Shown here: one piece after another, positions 46,101-54,632 of the stretch
Layout of the letters: each line of letters begins with the position of its first letter
Numbering within the stretch: position 1 is the stretch's first letter
Assembly (NCBI GenBank): GCA_905221605.1
Contig: CAJNDS010002390.1
Span: 163,239-227,238 of the forward strand
Direction: 5' to 3'
Length of the DNA: 64,000 bases
Source: Symbiodinium natans
Lineage: Eukaryota; Sar; Dinophyceae; Suessiales; Symbiodiniaceae
Notes under the pieces: model-generated
Database searches by the model: none
The model's input: the letters and a program-made list of their open reading frames with translations, nothing else
What the model was told of the DNA's origin: nothing
Translations under genes and position numbers: made by a program

Positions 46101-47419
46101 CAACGAGGTGCTTCTTGTGCAGCTGCATAACTTTGACCTCCGCTGAAAGGTGCTGCGGGACTCGCAAGCCCTAAGCCCCTAAATCCCTCGTTTTTGGGTT
46201 TAGGGTTTAGGTTTTAGGGCTTAGGTAAACCCGAAACCCTACGCCAAAAACCCATATGTGGATGGTCCACGTAGAGGGGGGGAGGCAAAACCCGCCCTAA
46301 ATCCTACACACTTAACACCCTAAAACACTAAACCCTAAACACTTAAACCTTAACGCCGTCTCCGAGAGCTGAGTGGCTGCGTACTCCTTTCCTGTGTCCA
46401 TGTCTCTCCCCACATAGACCTGCTCCAGCACATGGCTGCAGGGACTGCTCAAGCCCTAAACCCTAAACCCTAAACCCTAAACCCTAAACCCCTAAACCCT
46501 AACCCTAAACCCCAAACCCTAAACCCTAAACCCCCCAACCGTCCCCGGCTTGACAGTGCAAATAAACAGGATGCTCATGTAGGTAGATGTCGACACACCT
46601 CGTCAAAGGCTCGCACATCCGGAGGGCACTCACTTGGTAGCAGTGAAGCAGGTTGGCCCTAAAAACCCTAAACCCTAAACCCACAAGACAACACACAAAA
46701 CAAATAGAAATGGGTTTCCCAAGTTTGTTGTCTGAACAGCGGACAAGCCGAGTTTAAGTATGTTAAACCAAAACACCTCTGGGAGGCCAAATGCTCAATC
46801 CGTTCAGTTCCCCCCCCCCCCCCCCCCCCCCCCGCCCCGCAGCCCCCCCACCCAAACCTCCCCCAAAAAAATAGCAGGTCCTAAAAAACCAACTTTCGCT
46901 CAAAACGTTTCGCTCAAAGCGTTTCGCTCAAAACTCTTGCACCCAAACTCTATACGATTTCTATAAACCCGAAACCCTAAACCCTAAACCCTAAACCCGA
47001 AACCCTAAACCGCATTGGGGGGGGCGCTCGTTCACCCCGGCCTTGGCATGGCCACCTTGACCCAGGCGCCTGGCAAAGAATGAAGGAAGGAAGGAAGGCT
47101 CGGTTTAGGGTTTAGGGTTTGGGGTTCTAGGGCTTAGGGTTTAGGGGCTTCGTGCTTAGGCTTGGGGGCTTCAACCCCAAACCCCCAAACCCTAAACCCC
47201 TACACCACAAAAACCTGCACCCCTTAACCCCTCAAACCCCATAACCCTCTAAACCCTAAACCCTAAAACCTAATCCCTAAACCCTAAACCCCTATCCCTA
47301 AACCCTAAACCCCAAACTCTGAAGCCCCTCGAACTCCCCTGCGTTGCTGAGTTAGCTGGGGGCCTCTCCAAGCGCAGCTCGCCAAATGCGCCACCCAGCG
47401 ACACAACGGCCCCCAGCTC
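37027..47419 (-). CDS. CAMK-like Ser/Thr protein kinase, multi-exon gene
   Basis: Thirteen core exons in order on the minus strand give an almost complete kinase domain. They supply: Gly loop LGQGGHAKVYVG; ATP-binding Lys in EYAVKVM; helix C Glu in REVEIMKLL; hinge VMELARGGDLL; catalytic loop HRDLKLEN; magnesium-binding DFG; GTPPYMAPE; DLWSLGVALFVM; DPAERLS; HPWL; then a TGA stop at 37027-37029. Every residue needed for catalysis is present. The Lys after HRD and the GTPPYMAPE loop indicate Ser/Thr specificity; substrates are unknown. Most joins are in phase with GC or GA donors and AG|G acceptors. The least certain stretch lies between the hinge and catalytic-loop exons (43.9-42.4 kb), where a small exon may be missing. 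Introns of 0.2-1.9 kb hold telomere-like tracts and MITE-like elements. Confidence 0.87.
38704..38760 (-). CDS. Kinase exon (GAMKDSCGHHFDHLSEEAK)
   Basis: A 57-nt exon of 19 whole codons, acceptor AGAG|G, donor CAAG|GA. Joins in phase to DIISSLLRLDP. Confidence 0.78.
39448..39517 (-). CDS. Kinase exon (AVDLWSLGVALFVM)
   Basis: A 70-nt exon, acceptor CACAG|C, donor TCGG|GC. Reads PAVDLWSLGVALFVMLNGY, subdomain IX/X. Confidence 0.85.
39541..39668 (+). repeat. 8-bp variant array TTTTAGGG
   Basis: A few TTTAGGG units then ~13 homogeneous TTTTAGGG units. Confidence 0.95.
40537..40655 (-). CDS. Kinase exon, DFG to APE
   Basis: A 119-nt exon, acceptor TGCAG|G, donor GCAG|GA. Reads VKITDFGSSNVSDGG and GPVGTPPYMAPELL. 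The acceptor abuts a MITE-like terminus (40662 on). Confidence 0.87.
40662..40712. mobile_element. MITE-like family B, left-end fragment beside a kinase exon
   Basis: CTACTTGAGGGTTCATGGGT begins 7 bp from the AG of the DFG exon; the rest is replaced by a telomere-like tract (40713-40848). Another left end follows at 40850-40873. Confidence 0.6.
40713..40848 (+). repeat. Telomere-like tract between MITE B ends
   Basis: ~19 units, flanked on both sides by family B left-end sequence. Confidence 0.95.
40951..41074. mobile_element. MITE-like family B copy, complete
   Basis: CTACTTGGAGGTTCATGGGT at the left pairs with ACCCAAGAACCTTCAAAGTAG at the right; ~30-bp imperfect terminal inverted repeats. 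Confidence 0.7.
41123..41226. mobile_element. MITE-like family A copy
   Basis: TTGATATGTTCCCCTTTACA...AACAGTCC pairs with AAGGACTGCTACTCTAAGGG...GAACATCCCAA. Confidence 0.65.
41400..41525 (-). repeat. Telomere-like tract with CCCCTAAA variants
   Basis: A run of 8-bp CCCCTAAA units inside CCCTAAA/CCCAAAA variants. Confidence 0.93.
42110..42235 (-). CDS. Kinase exon, catalytic loop (HRDLKLENIL)
   Basis: Contains HMHSKNILHRDLKLENIL. Donor CGAG|GC is well placed; the 5' end may be at 42235 or up to 36 nt further in, since a later AG|G also fits. Confidence 0.82.
42375..42419 (-). CDS. Kinase exon (AKHICRQILDGMEHL)
   Basis: Acceptor GGAG|G or a few codons upstream (VSE precedes). Helix E of the C-lobe. 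The 3' end is unresolved. Confidence 0.65.
43155..43305 (+). repeat. Homogeneous variant array TTAGGGC
   Basis: About 19 TTAGGGC units with one 4-bp interruption. Confidence 0.95.
43951..44001 (-). CDS. Kinase exon, hinge (VMELARGGDLLQAV)
   Basis: Acceptor AAAG|G; reads VMELARGGDLLQAV then AAW. The donor (TGG|GTGAAG) is my choice among several. Confidence 0.75.
44214..44269. mobile_element. MITE-like family A, truncated copy
   Basis: Only the right half is visible: ACTAAGGACAATTAGTATAA then GGGGCAACATTCCAA. Confidence 0.5.
44584..44627 (-). CDS. Kinase exon (IVKPLATHIDGQWA)
   Basis: A 44-nt exon, acceptor CTAAG|GA, donor GGCG|GC. Its first 14 bases and acceptor lie inside a 17-bp direct repeat that flanks a telomere-like insertion. 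Confidence 0.75.
44631..44755 (+). repeat. Telomere-like tract flanked by a perfect 17-bp direct repeat
   Basis: ~9 TTTAGGG units then TTTTGGGG variants; flanks GGGCTTCACGATTCCTT at 44614-44630 and 44756-44772. Confidence 0.95.
44889..45095 (+). repeat. Telomere-like tract (TTTAGGG)
   Basis: ~18 good units then degenerate TTCGGG/TTCAGG copies. Confidence 0.95.
45462..45492 (-). CDS. Kinase exon, helix C (VEIMKLLTHQ)
   Basis: A 31-nt exon, acceptor AAAG|G, GC donor (CAGC|GC). The join FTRE-VEIMKLLTHQ is the canonical helix C/beta-4 block. Confidence 0.8.
46084..46137 (-). CDS. Kinase exon, ATP Lys (VKVMQLHKKHLVDRFTRE)
   Basis: A 54-nt exon, acceptor GGAG|G, donor AGAG|GC. Joined after EYA it gives AVKVM with the invariant Lys. 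Confidence 0.82.
46378..46419 (-). CDS. Kinase exon (VYVGRDMDTGKEYA)
   Basis: A 42-nt exon of 14 whole codons, acceptor GCAG|G, donor CGCA|GC. Strand beta-2 of the N-lobe. Confidence 0.8.
46565..46655 (-). CDS. Candidate exon-like island inside a kinase intron
   Basis: Reads LLHCYQVSALRMCEPLTRCV and on with no stop. It lies between the Gly-loop and beta-2 exons, which join perfectly without it, so it is probably intronic or a cassette exon. Confidence 0.2.
46722..46968. repeat. Dispersed repeat F, copy 1
   Basis: GACAAGCCGAGTTTAAGTAT... TGGGAGGCCAAATGCTCAAT, a poly-C/A-rich middle, then tandem TTTCGCTCAAA units and CTATACGATTTCTATAAA. Matches copy 2 at 59262-59660. Confidence 0.6.
47042..47069 (-). 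CDS. Kinase exon, Gly loop (RLGQGGHAK)
   Basis: A 28-nt exon, acceptor CCAG|G, donor CAAG|GC. Supplies LGQGGHAK, the nucleotide-binding loop. Confidence 0.75.
47364..47419 (-). CDS. Kinase exon (ELGAVVSLGGAFGELRLE)
   Basis: A 56-nt exon, acceptor CCAAG|G, donor AGAG|GC. Leads straight into the Gly loop (LRLER-RLGQGGHAK). Confidence 0.68.
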
Positions 47420-47424
47420 CTTGG

Positions 47425-47632
47425 AGTTTGGGGTTTAGGGTTTAGGGTTTGGGGTTTAGGGTTTAGGGTTTAGGGTTTAGGGTTTAGGGTTTAGGGTTTA
47501 GGGTTTAGGGTTTAGGGTTTAGGGTTTAGGGTTTGGGGTTTAGGGTTTAGGGTTTAGGGTTTAGGGTTTAGGGTTTAGGGTTTAGGGTTTAGGGTTTAGG
47601 GTTTAGGGTTTAGGGTTTAGGGTTTAGGGTGT
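47425..47632 (+). repeat. Telomere-like tract (TTTAGGG)
   Basis: ~29 units, immediately upstream (transcript sense) of the kinase ELGAVV exon. Confidence 0.97.
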
Positions 47633-47735
47633 CAGGGTTCAGGGTTTAGGGTTGAGGATTTAGGATGCCCAAGGGTTGAGGAAGTTTAGGGGGTTAAGGG
47701 TCTAGGGTCCAAGGCAGCTTCTTGCATGGTGCCAC

Positions 47736-47784
47736 CTCTTGCAGGGCTTGGGGGGCACATCCCGGGCACGCCGATTCGTCCCAC
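47736..47784 (-). CDS. Possible kinase N-terminal exon (WDESACPGCAPQALQE)
   Basis: A 49-nt exon, acceptor TGAG|G, donor AGAG|GT. Reads WDESACPGCAPQALQE with a CPGC pair and joins in phase to ELGAVVSLGG. Confidence 0.45.
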
Positions 47785-47973
47785 CTCACCCACCCTAAGA
47801 CCCCCAAGTTCCCCTCAACGCTAACGCTGAAACCCGAAACCCTAAACCCTAAACCCTAAACCCTAAACCCTAAACCCTAAACCCTAAACCCTAAACCCTA
47901 AACCCAAACCCAAAACCCTAAACCCTAGGAAAACCACTCCAAAGCTCCCACAGCTGCCTGAGCCTCGCGCGTC

Positions 47974-48013
47974 CTCTCCTCGGTCAGAGCCACTGCTGCC
48001 ACTTGTAGAGAGC
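47974..48013 (-). CDS. Possible kinase N-terminal exon (SLQVAAVALTEE)
   Basis: A 40-nt exon, acceptor AGAG|GC, donor AGAG|GA, reading SLQVAAVALTEE and in phase with the exon at 47.76 kb. Assigned to the kinase by order and phase only. Confidence 0.42.
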
Positions 48014-48489
48014 CTCTGGCATGGGAAATTTTGGCTGTTAGGGTTCGGGTTGAGGGTTTAGGGTTTTGGGGTTTAGGGTTTAGGGTTTAGGGTTTAGGGT
48101 TTAGGGTTTAGGGTTTAGGGTTGTGGGTTCAGGGTTCAGAGTTCAGAGTTCAGGGTTTAGGGTTTAGGGTTTAGGGTTTAGGGTTTAGGGCTTAGGGTTT
48201 AGGGCTTAGCTTTTGGTTGTTGAGGTGTTTGCGGCTGCCTTTTTCGGACTCTTTTGGGGTGTCGACGGATTTTGCTTCGGGGTCGGGGTTTCGGGTTTTG
48301 CTTAGGGTGCCAACAGTATCCAGGGCTTTGGAAGCCCTCAACCCTATATCAAGGAGCCCCCTACTCCGAATCAAGGGAACATGCCTGGAACAAGACACAT
48401 CCTGAGCCCCCAATGGGTACAGAAGATATCTCAAGGGCCTAAACCCTGAGTCCCTAAACCCTAAACCCTAAACCCTAAACCCTAAACCC

Positions 48490-48562
48490 TCGAAACTCTG
48501 GTACTTCGGGCTTCTGGTGCATTTCGGGCCCGAGAGGGCGGAAGGAGGGATCGTGGGTCGGT
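48490..48562 (-). CDS. Candidate exon (PTHDPSFRPLGPEMHQKPEV)
   Basis: Open 25-codon island on the minus strand, upstream of the kinase's first placed exons. Could extend its N-terminus. Confidence 0.32.
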
Positions 48563-48930
48563 TCGGGGTGCAGGGGTTTGGGATTTGAGAAGTTTGGTGC
48601 TGAGGGGCTTAGGGCGTTCAAGGGTTCAGGGCTCAGGGTTTACGGTTTAGGGTTGAGGGTTGAGGGCTTAGGGTTGAGGGTTTAGGGTTCAGGGTTTAGG
48701 GTTGAGGGTTTAGGGTTTCGCGTTACGGGTTCGGGTTACGGGTTTCGGGTTTAGGGTTTAGGGTTTAGGGTTTTGGGTTTAGGGTTTAGGATTTAGGGTT
48801 TAGGGTTTAGGCTTTAGGGTTTAGGGTTTAGGGTTTAGGGTTTAGGGTTTAGGGTTTCGGGTTTAGGGTTTAGGGTTTAGGCCCGACCTGGGCTGTGAGT
48901 CGGGAGTTCTGGAGCTCCCCGACTCCTGGC

Positions 48931-48956
48931 AGGGGGGGGGGGGGGGGGGGGGGGGG
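48931..48956 (+). repeat. Poly-G run of about 26
   Basis: Uninterrupted G run. Similar runs at 6536-6552 and 53635-53651; a poly-C run lies at 46809-46832. Confidence 0.9.
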
Positions 48957-49187
48957 TAGCTTCTGGAGCTGGAAGGGCGATTTGTGGGTTTCTGAAATTG
49001 GGGTTTGGGGTTTCGGGTTTAGGGCTTAGGGCTTAGGGCTTAGAGTTTGTGGGGTCGTTATTGTAAGGGAATCCTACTATTTGGGGGGGTCTGCATTCGC
49101 GCTCCCCTCATTTTCCTAAGGCCCCATCTGGCGCCTGGAAGCCCGGCTTCCCTGTACCTAGGGTCACCTTGTACCCAATCTAAAAGA

Positions 49188-49316
49188 GGGTGGACTTAGT
49201 TGCTGAGTTCGTAAGCCCCAGAAAAGTTGTACATGTTTAGTTAGGTCTAGAGGGGATTATAGTATCCAAAAAAGTGTAAAGTGTGCTCACTCAGCTACTA
49301 AGTGGATGGACCAAGG
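49188..49316. mobile_element. Single inverted-repeat element
   Basis: GGGTGGACTTAGTTGCTGAG and CTCAGCTACTAAGTGGATG are inverted ~85 bp apart. Seen once only. Confidence 0.4.
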
Positions 49317-49439
49317 AACGCTTCCCCCCCGTTTTTTATGGGCGTAACGTTTGCTTCTGAGAGATTACGAGGGCCATAGCCCCCAGGGCTTTCTGTCTTT
49401 TTCGGGTTTACGGTTTAGGGGTATGGATTTAGGGCTTGG

Positions 49440-49540
49440 GGCACGTCTTTCATCACACATGTCAGAGAGCCCTGAAGCAATACACCTTGAAATGAACTAC
49501 TTGTATAGGGGGGTTCGCATGAAGAAGTGGTGTCGACCTC
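49440..49540 (-). CDS. Candidate exon (EEVDTTSSCEPPYTSSSFQG)
   Basis: 35 open codons on the minus strand; a plus-strand frame is open too. Unassigned. Confidence 0.28.
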
Positions 49541-49842
49541 CTCTAAACCCTAAACCCTAAACCCTAAACCCTAAACCCTGAACCCTGAACCCTGAACCCT
49601 AAACCCTAAACCCTAAACCCCAATCGATGGGCATGGGCTCTCATCCTGGAGCCCAAAAAATGCCCTTGACGCAGAAGCTCTGGATTCCGGCCCGCGAGAC
49701 CCCCAACATCCAACCGGGGCCCCCAAAATCGTAAAAACCCTAAAACCGAAAGAACAAATTCCCTCAAAACCCTAAAAGCCTTAAAAAAATGCCTCAAAAC
49801 AAAAAAACTAAAATAAATACATAGAAGAAAAGTCAAAGCCCT

Positions 49843-49932
49843 GGCGCACCTCGATTTTCAGAGGCCCATCCCGTGGTTTCTGCCAGCTCCGTCCCTCCCA
49901 GAGCTTGGCAAGGAGGCACGGGTCCTGGCTTT
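49843..49932 (-). CDS. Candidate exon (DPCLLAKLWEGRSWQKPRDG)
   Basis: Open island with a GT donor after KIE (GAG|GTGC). Strongly coding-like; gene unknown. Confidence 0.38.
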
Positions 49933-50258
49933 AGGGGGTTTAGGGGTTAGGGGCTTGGGGTTTAGGGTTTAGGGTTTCGGGTTTCGGGTTTAGGGTTTGG
50001 GGTTTAAGGTTTAGGGTTTGGGGTTTCGGGTTTAAGGTTTATGGTTTTGGGTTTTGGAGTTTGGGGTTCAGGGTTTAGGGTGAACTTGGACGCTCGGGTG
50101 TGCGACATCGTCTACCTACTGCTACACTCTTCGTAGAACCTGAATAAACATAGTATGTTTAATATCCTCTTAGGCTTTATATAAACAAAAACCCAGAGGG
50201 GTATACCCCCAGTGAAGAATACTACGCATGCCTATTTTTTAAAATGGGGGGTTGAAGA

Positions 50259-50355
50259 TAGTCGGGGGTACCCTTTTTGGGGGTCCTTCCTTTAAGGGGA
50301 TCCTACTCTTTGTGGGGGTTTCTTTTTGGGGTCCCCTTGTTATCGTAAACCCCCT
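50259..50355 (+). repeat. Dispersed repeat G, copy 2
   Basis: GGGTACCCTTTTTGGGGGTC ... AAGGGGATCCTACTCTTTGT. A shorter relative is at 49066-49100 (AAGGGAATCCTACTATTTGG). Confidence 0.45.
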
Positions 50356-50423
50356 TCTATGCTCCAAAGAGAGCATACTGTACCAGGCCAATAGTTCGCC
50401 CCGCCCTCCTCCCCGTAGCCTGG

Positions 50424-50532
50424 CTGGTTCTTGGTAGGGAATGAGGGAGTGAGAGCCCTATATAATCCCTTAAAGGGGTATAAATAGGGCCCTGATTCCC
50501 TCATTCCCTAGTAAGAACCTAGTAAGAACCAG
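50424..50532. mobile_element. MITE-like family C copy
   Basis: CTGGTTCTTGGTAGGGAATG at left and inverted TTCCCTAGTAAGAACC at right, with an 11-bp tandem duplication of CTAGTAAGAAC at the right end. Confidence 0.72.
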
Positions 50533-51054
50533 GGGGTAGACTGCTGACACAGGTGAGTCTGCGGGCCTCCTCCGGAACCAAAGCTTAACGAATTACTCTG
50601 TTTTGAAACGGTGTATGGATTACTCCGTTAGCAGGAGTAGTGAAAACGACACTTGTCGGCACTCCGCTACTCCGCACGAGTCTTCAGCATCTGCATGCTA
50701 CCTAGCATGCCCTGTAGGTCGGTGTAGTCCATTTACAAAGACCCCCAGAATTGGTACCGCAATCTTTGGAAACTCCCTCGCGCAAGTCTAAACCTGTAAC
50801 CCTTAACACCCTGACAAGAGGTAGAGATGCGCAGCACCTTTGTTTGGGAGGGGAATTGCGTACAGTAACAGCCTGCCTGGTATGATGTGAAGGGGATCCC
50901 TGAATTCAGAGGTGTTTAACCCTAAACCCTAAACCCTAGACCCTAAACCCTAAACCCTAAGCCCTAGACCCTAAACCCTAAACCCTAAACCCCAAACCCT
51001 AAACCCTAAACCCTAAACCCTAAACCCTAAACCCTAAACCCTAAACCCGAACCC

Positions 51055-51155
51055 TGCGGCACGAGCTCCTTCAGCAGGTGCGGCAGCTCGTTGAAGCGCT
51101 GTCTAAACTCGTCCACGGCCCACTCCTGAAAGCTCGGGCGGCTGCGCTCTTGGGA
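51055..51155 (-). CDS. Candidate exon (FQEWAVDEFRQRFNELPHLL)
   Basis: 31 codons, reading SRPSFQEWAVDEF and on to KELVPQG, after a CGCAG acceptor. Amphipathic, charged, very coding-like. Unassigned. Confidence 0.4.
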
Positions 51156-51476
51156 AGGAACTTGATATGGGGTTTAGGGTTTAGGGTTTAGGGTTTAGGG
51201 TTTAGGGTTTAGGGTCTAGGGTCTAGGGTTTAGGGTTTAGGGTTTAGGGTTTAGGGTTTAGGGTTACACGGTTCAGGGTCTGATTAGGGCAGCTCGCCAC
51301 GGGTTTCGGGCTTAGGGTTTAGGGTTTAGGGTTTAGGGTTTGGGGTTTGGGGTTTAGGGTTTAGGGTTTGGGGCACCATCTTCTCTACCATCAGACCCCA
51401 AACCCCCGCACCCCAATCCCTATACCACCCCTACACCCTTCTGCCCTTTTTCCTCACACCCTTTGTACCCTTACAG

Positions 51477-51560
51477 CTACTTGGAGGTTCAGGGTACTTA
51501 GCAACAAAATATCAGTGTAGTTATCACCCACTTAGATACCCCTCAAGTACATTAATAGGG
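51477..51560. mobile_element. MITE-like family B, left-end fragment
   Basis: CTACTTGGAGGTTCAGGGTA followed by non-repeat AT-rich sequence. Confidence 0.4.
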
Positions 51561-52134
51561 ATATGAAAGGGTCATAAGCACAGTTATCATTCCCTAAACC
51601 CTAAACCCTACACCCTAGCCCTAAACCCTAAACCCTAAACCCTAAACCCTAAACCCTAAACCCTACTCCCTAAACCCTAAACCCTACTCCAAGTAAACCC
51701 TGAACTCATGGTCTGGCAAAGATTCGCTCGCGTGGCCTACCATCCGCTGGAACAAGCCTCGGCGGAGGCGAGGGTATTAGGGCATTAGGGTTTCAGGGTT
51801 TAGGGTTTAGGGTTTAGGGCTTCGGGTTTCGGGCTTAGGGTTTCGGGTTTTAGGGTTTAGGGTTTAGGGCTTCGGGTTTAGGGCTTAGGGTTTTAGGGTT
51901 TTAGGGCTTCGTGTCTAGGGTTTTAGGGTTATTTTTAGGGTTCAGGGTTTTAGGGTCTTCGGGTTTTGGGTTTGGGGCTCATGCACATGCTCTCAAAGGG
52001 CATCAAGGGCCTGTAGGGGTCCATCGGACTGCTTGCTTGCACCCCCCCCCCTCCAAACAAAGGACCCTGTTCTATAAGCTTAGGCAAAAGGGTGCTCTGG
52101 GTATACTCTAGGGGATTACAAGGGAACCCCAGCC

Positions 52135-52584
52135 CTAAAAAAGGAAATAAGGGTCTACTCCGGGTCCTCGGAATAGTAACGAAACAGGATTGCAAGGGGA
52201 CCCTGAAACCCGGAAACCCTGAAACCCTGCTGATATGGGTGCTTCGAGTCTTCTGGTTCCAGAGACTTCTCGCAAGCTGGGGATTGCCAAGAAAGGGCCC
52301 TTTAGGGTTTAGGGTTTCGGGTTTAGGGTTTAGGGTTCAGGGTTTAGGGTTTAGGGTTTCGGGATCAGGGCTTAGAGAAGCCAGGAACCTGGCAATAGTT
52401 ACCCAAACGACTTAGGGTCTAGCGTCTAGGGCTTCGGGCTTAGGAGTCAGGCAAAGGAAAGAAGAGGGCTAAAACGTGTACATGAAGACCCGAGACTTTT
52501 GGGTTCAAAGGGGGGGGGGGCTTGAAGGAACCCTACACCCTTTAACAAAGAAAAGGGATAAGGGCTTACACTGGGTCCTAGGAA
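52135..52584 (+). repeat. Direct repeat pair at 52.15 and 52.56 kb
   Basis: AGGAAATAAGGGTCTACTCC..GGGTCCTCGGAA and AAAGGGATAAGGGCTTACAC..GGGTCCTAGGAA, ~40-65 bp, ~75-80% alike by eye, 410 bp apart. Confidence 0.4.
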
Positions 52585-52799
52585 GGGCCCGGGGGCACGG
52601 CGTGTTGCTTGTCGGCACGGAAGAAGGGCGGGCCCGTGTGACGTCTGCTCTTTTGAAAAACTTGGCGGCTTCTGAACTTTGTCGAACTTGGTTTAAGCTC
52701 GTCCTTTTTTCGGGGGGTGTGTCTAAACTATCTCATCCCTAAACCCTAAACCCTAAACCCTAAACCCTAAACCCTAAACCCCCTCACACTGAGTCCTCA

Positions 52800-52925
52800 T
52801 CCCGAGTGAAAGAAAAAGCCTTTCTCCGACCCGTCTCGGGTGGCCGCCGCAAACGCGGGGCAGGTTGCCCCGCGCTGAGCCAAAAATTGCGGCAAGGTAC
52901 CAAAATGCGTCAGGAAGAGAAGGCA
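52800..52925 (-). CDS. Candidate exon, two competing frames
   Basis: GC-rich island open in two minus frames (LTHFGTLPQFLAQRGATC..; PDAFWYLAAIFGSARGNLPR). No basis to choose. Confidence 0.22.
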
Positions 52926-53962
52926 GGGTTATAGGGTTTAGGGTTTGGGGTTTGGGGCTTGGGGTTTAGGGTTTAGGGTTTTCGGGGTTTAGGGTTTTCG
53001 GGGTTTAGGGTTTTAGGGTTTTAGGGTTTTAGGGTTTTAGGGTTTTAGGGTTGTAGGGTTTTAGGGCTCTAGGGTTAGGGTTTTGTGGTCTAGGGTTCTG
53101 GGCTTAGGGTTTGAACAAGAATAGCACTATGGTTAAGGTTTGCCTGGACCCTCCCCCAAGCATCCATTCACAAACCCTGAATACGCCCATAAAGGTACGC
53201 TCAGGCCCTTGTTCAGAGGGTCAAGGGTATGGCTTAGGGTTTGGGAAACTGGAAATTCGATCGACCATCCGCAGCAGCGCCAGGGCAAAAAACTTTGCCC
53301 TACTCTCAAGGAAGCATCGCAAGCAATACAATTCTTCAATTCTGGGACGAAAACCCTACGGCTTTGCACCAGGGATGATGCCTTCATCGAGAGCCCGCAA
53401 AGGCTCCCAAGCGGTTGCCTGCTGTCGCAGTTCACTTGGTGGCTCATGGGTTGCTACAACGGGGGACCTGGGGTTGTCAGGTGGGCAACTGTAGCTAGAA
53501 CTGGTTCTAAACATACTTGTGGCATTTCTAAACCTATGCAATAAGTACCTATGAACCTTCAGGTAGTGTCCAGGTTTTTGGGGCTGTGGCTAGGGGCTCT
53601 GGACAGGAGTCATCTTGGGCGGCAACCACAGTGTGGGGGGGGGGGGGGGGAGGTTGATGTGCCAGCGGAAATTGGCACGCTACCATTGTTGAATCGCTGC
53701 TGTGGCGAGCTGCCCTAAGAAGGTTTAGGGTTTAGGGCTTAGGGTTTCGGGTTTAGGGTTTAGGGTTTACGGTTTTAGGGTTTAGGGTTTAGGGTTTAGG
53801 GTTTGGGGTTTGGGGTTTGGGGTTTAGGGTTACACGGTTCAGGGTCTTAGGGCAGCCCGCCACAGCAGCAAGGTAACTAGCTCGACCTCCTGTTAACATA
53901 GCTGTGATGAGAACTTAACCGGCCATGTTCAGGCTACAACGCCCCTCCCCCTTGCTCCCTTA

Positions 53963-54066
53963 GGGTTTAGGGTTTAGGGTTTAGGGTTTAGGGTTTAGGG
54001 TTTAGGGTTTAGGGTTTAGGGTTTAGGGTTTAGGGTTTAGGGTTTAGGGTTTAGGGTTTAGGGTTT
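53963..54066 (+). repeat. Telomere-like tract flanked by a 13-bp direct repeat
   Basis: ~14 units between two copies of TTGCTCCCTTAGG. Confidence 0.95.
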
Positions 54067-54384
54067 TTGCTCCCTTAGGCCAGAAGGCCAGCAAAAGCTC
54101 TGTGCCTGGCCATCCATACGCCCTGGCCTCAGACACGAGCGGAACAGGAGAGGATTTTGGCATTGTACTTCGTGGTTCGCAGCAAGGAAAAGGCAACTAG
54201 GTACCCCATATCATCCCTTCAACTAAACATGATTTTAGGGGCTCTAATGTACCTGACTCCCTGAAAGATGAAGCAGAACTAGTACGTCGTGACACATGAA
54301 CCTTGAACTCTGAACCTTCATACCCCAAACCCTATACCCTGAACCCCAAACCCTCACGTCCTTCCTCTCAGAATCCCGCGCCCA

Positions 54385-54440
54385 CCTTCAAGCTGACTTG
54401 CAGGACGAGCCGGCTTATGGTAAATGAGGAGTTGTGGAGG
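54385..54440 (-). CDS. Candidate exon (SSFTISRLVLQVSLK)
   Basis: Minus-strand island ending at CTTGAAG|GTGGGC, a canonical donor. Unassigned. Confidence 0.3.
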
Positions 54441-54547
54441 GGGGCGGGGGGGGAATCCAATGCCCGATAAACCCTAAACCCTAAATCCTAAACCCTAAAC
54501 CCTAAACCCTAAACCCTAAACCCTAAACCCTGTAAACCCCAAAACCT

Positions 54548-54632
54548 GTTCGCTCTCGCCGATGGAGACTGGTCTCTCTGAGAAGTAAGCGACAGATGCT
54601 TTGCTGCCGACCCGGGGTCCATGTTGGGGTTG
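54548..54632 (-). CDS. Candidate first exon (MDPGSAAKHLSLTSQRDQSP)
   Basis: A Met-initiated open island on the minus strand, continuing SARANR. It lies just downstream of the PDI-like gene's stop (55264), where a next gene in the same direction could begin. Confidence 0.33.

Larger units (their letters stand above)
51261..53869. repeat. Dispersed fragment GGGCAGCTCGCCAC, three copies
   Basis: GGTTACACGGTTCAGGGTC followed by GGGCAGC(T/C)CGCCAC occurs at 51263-51300 and 53830-53862; an inverted partial copy lies at 53696-53720. Confidence 0.5.
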
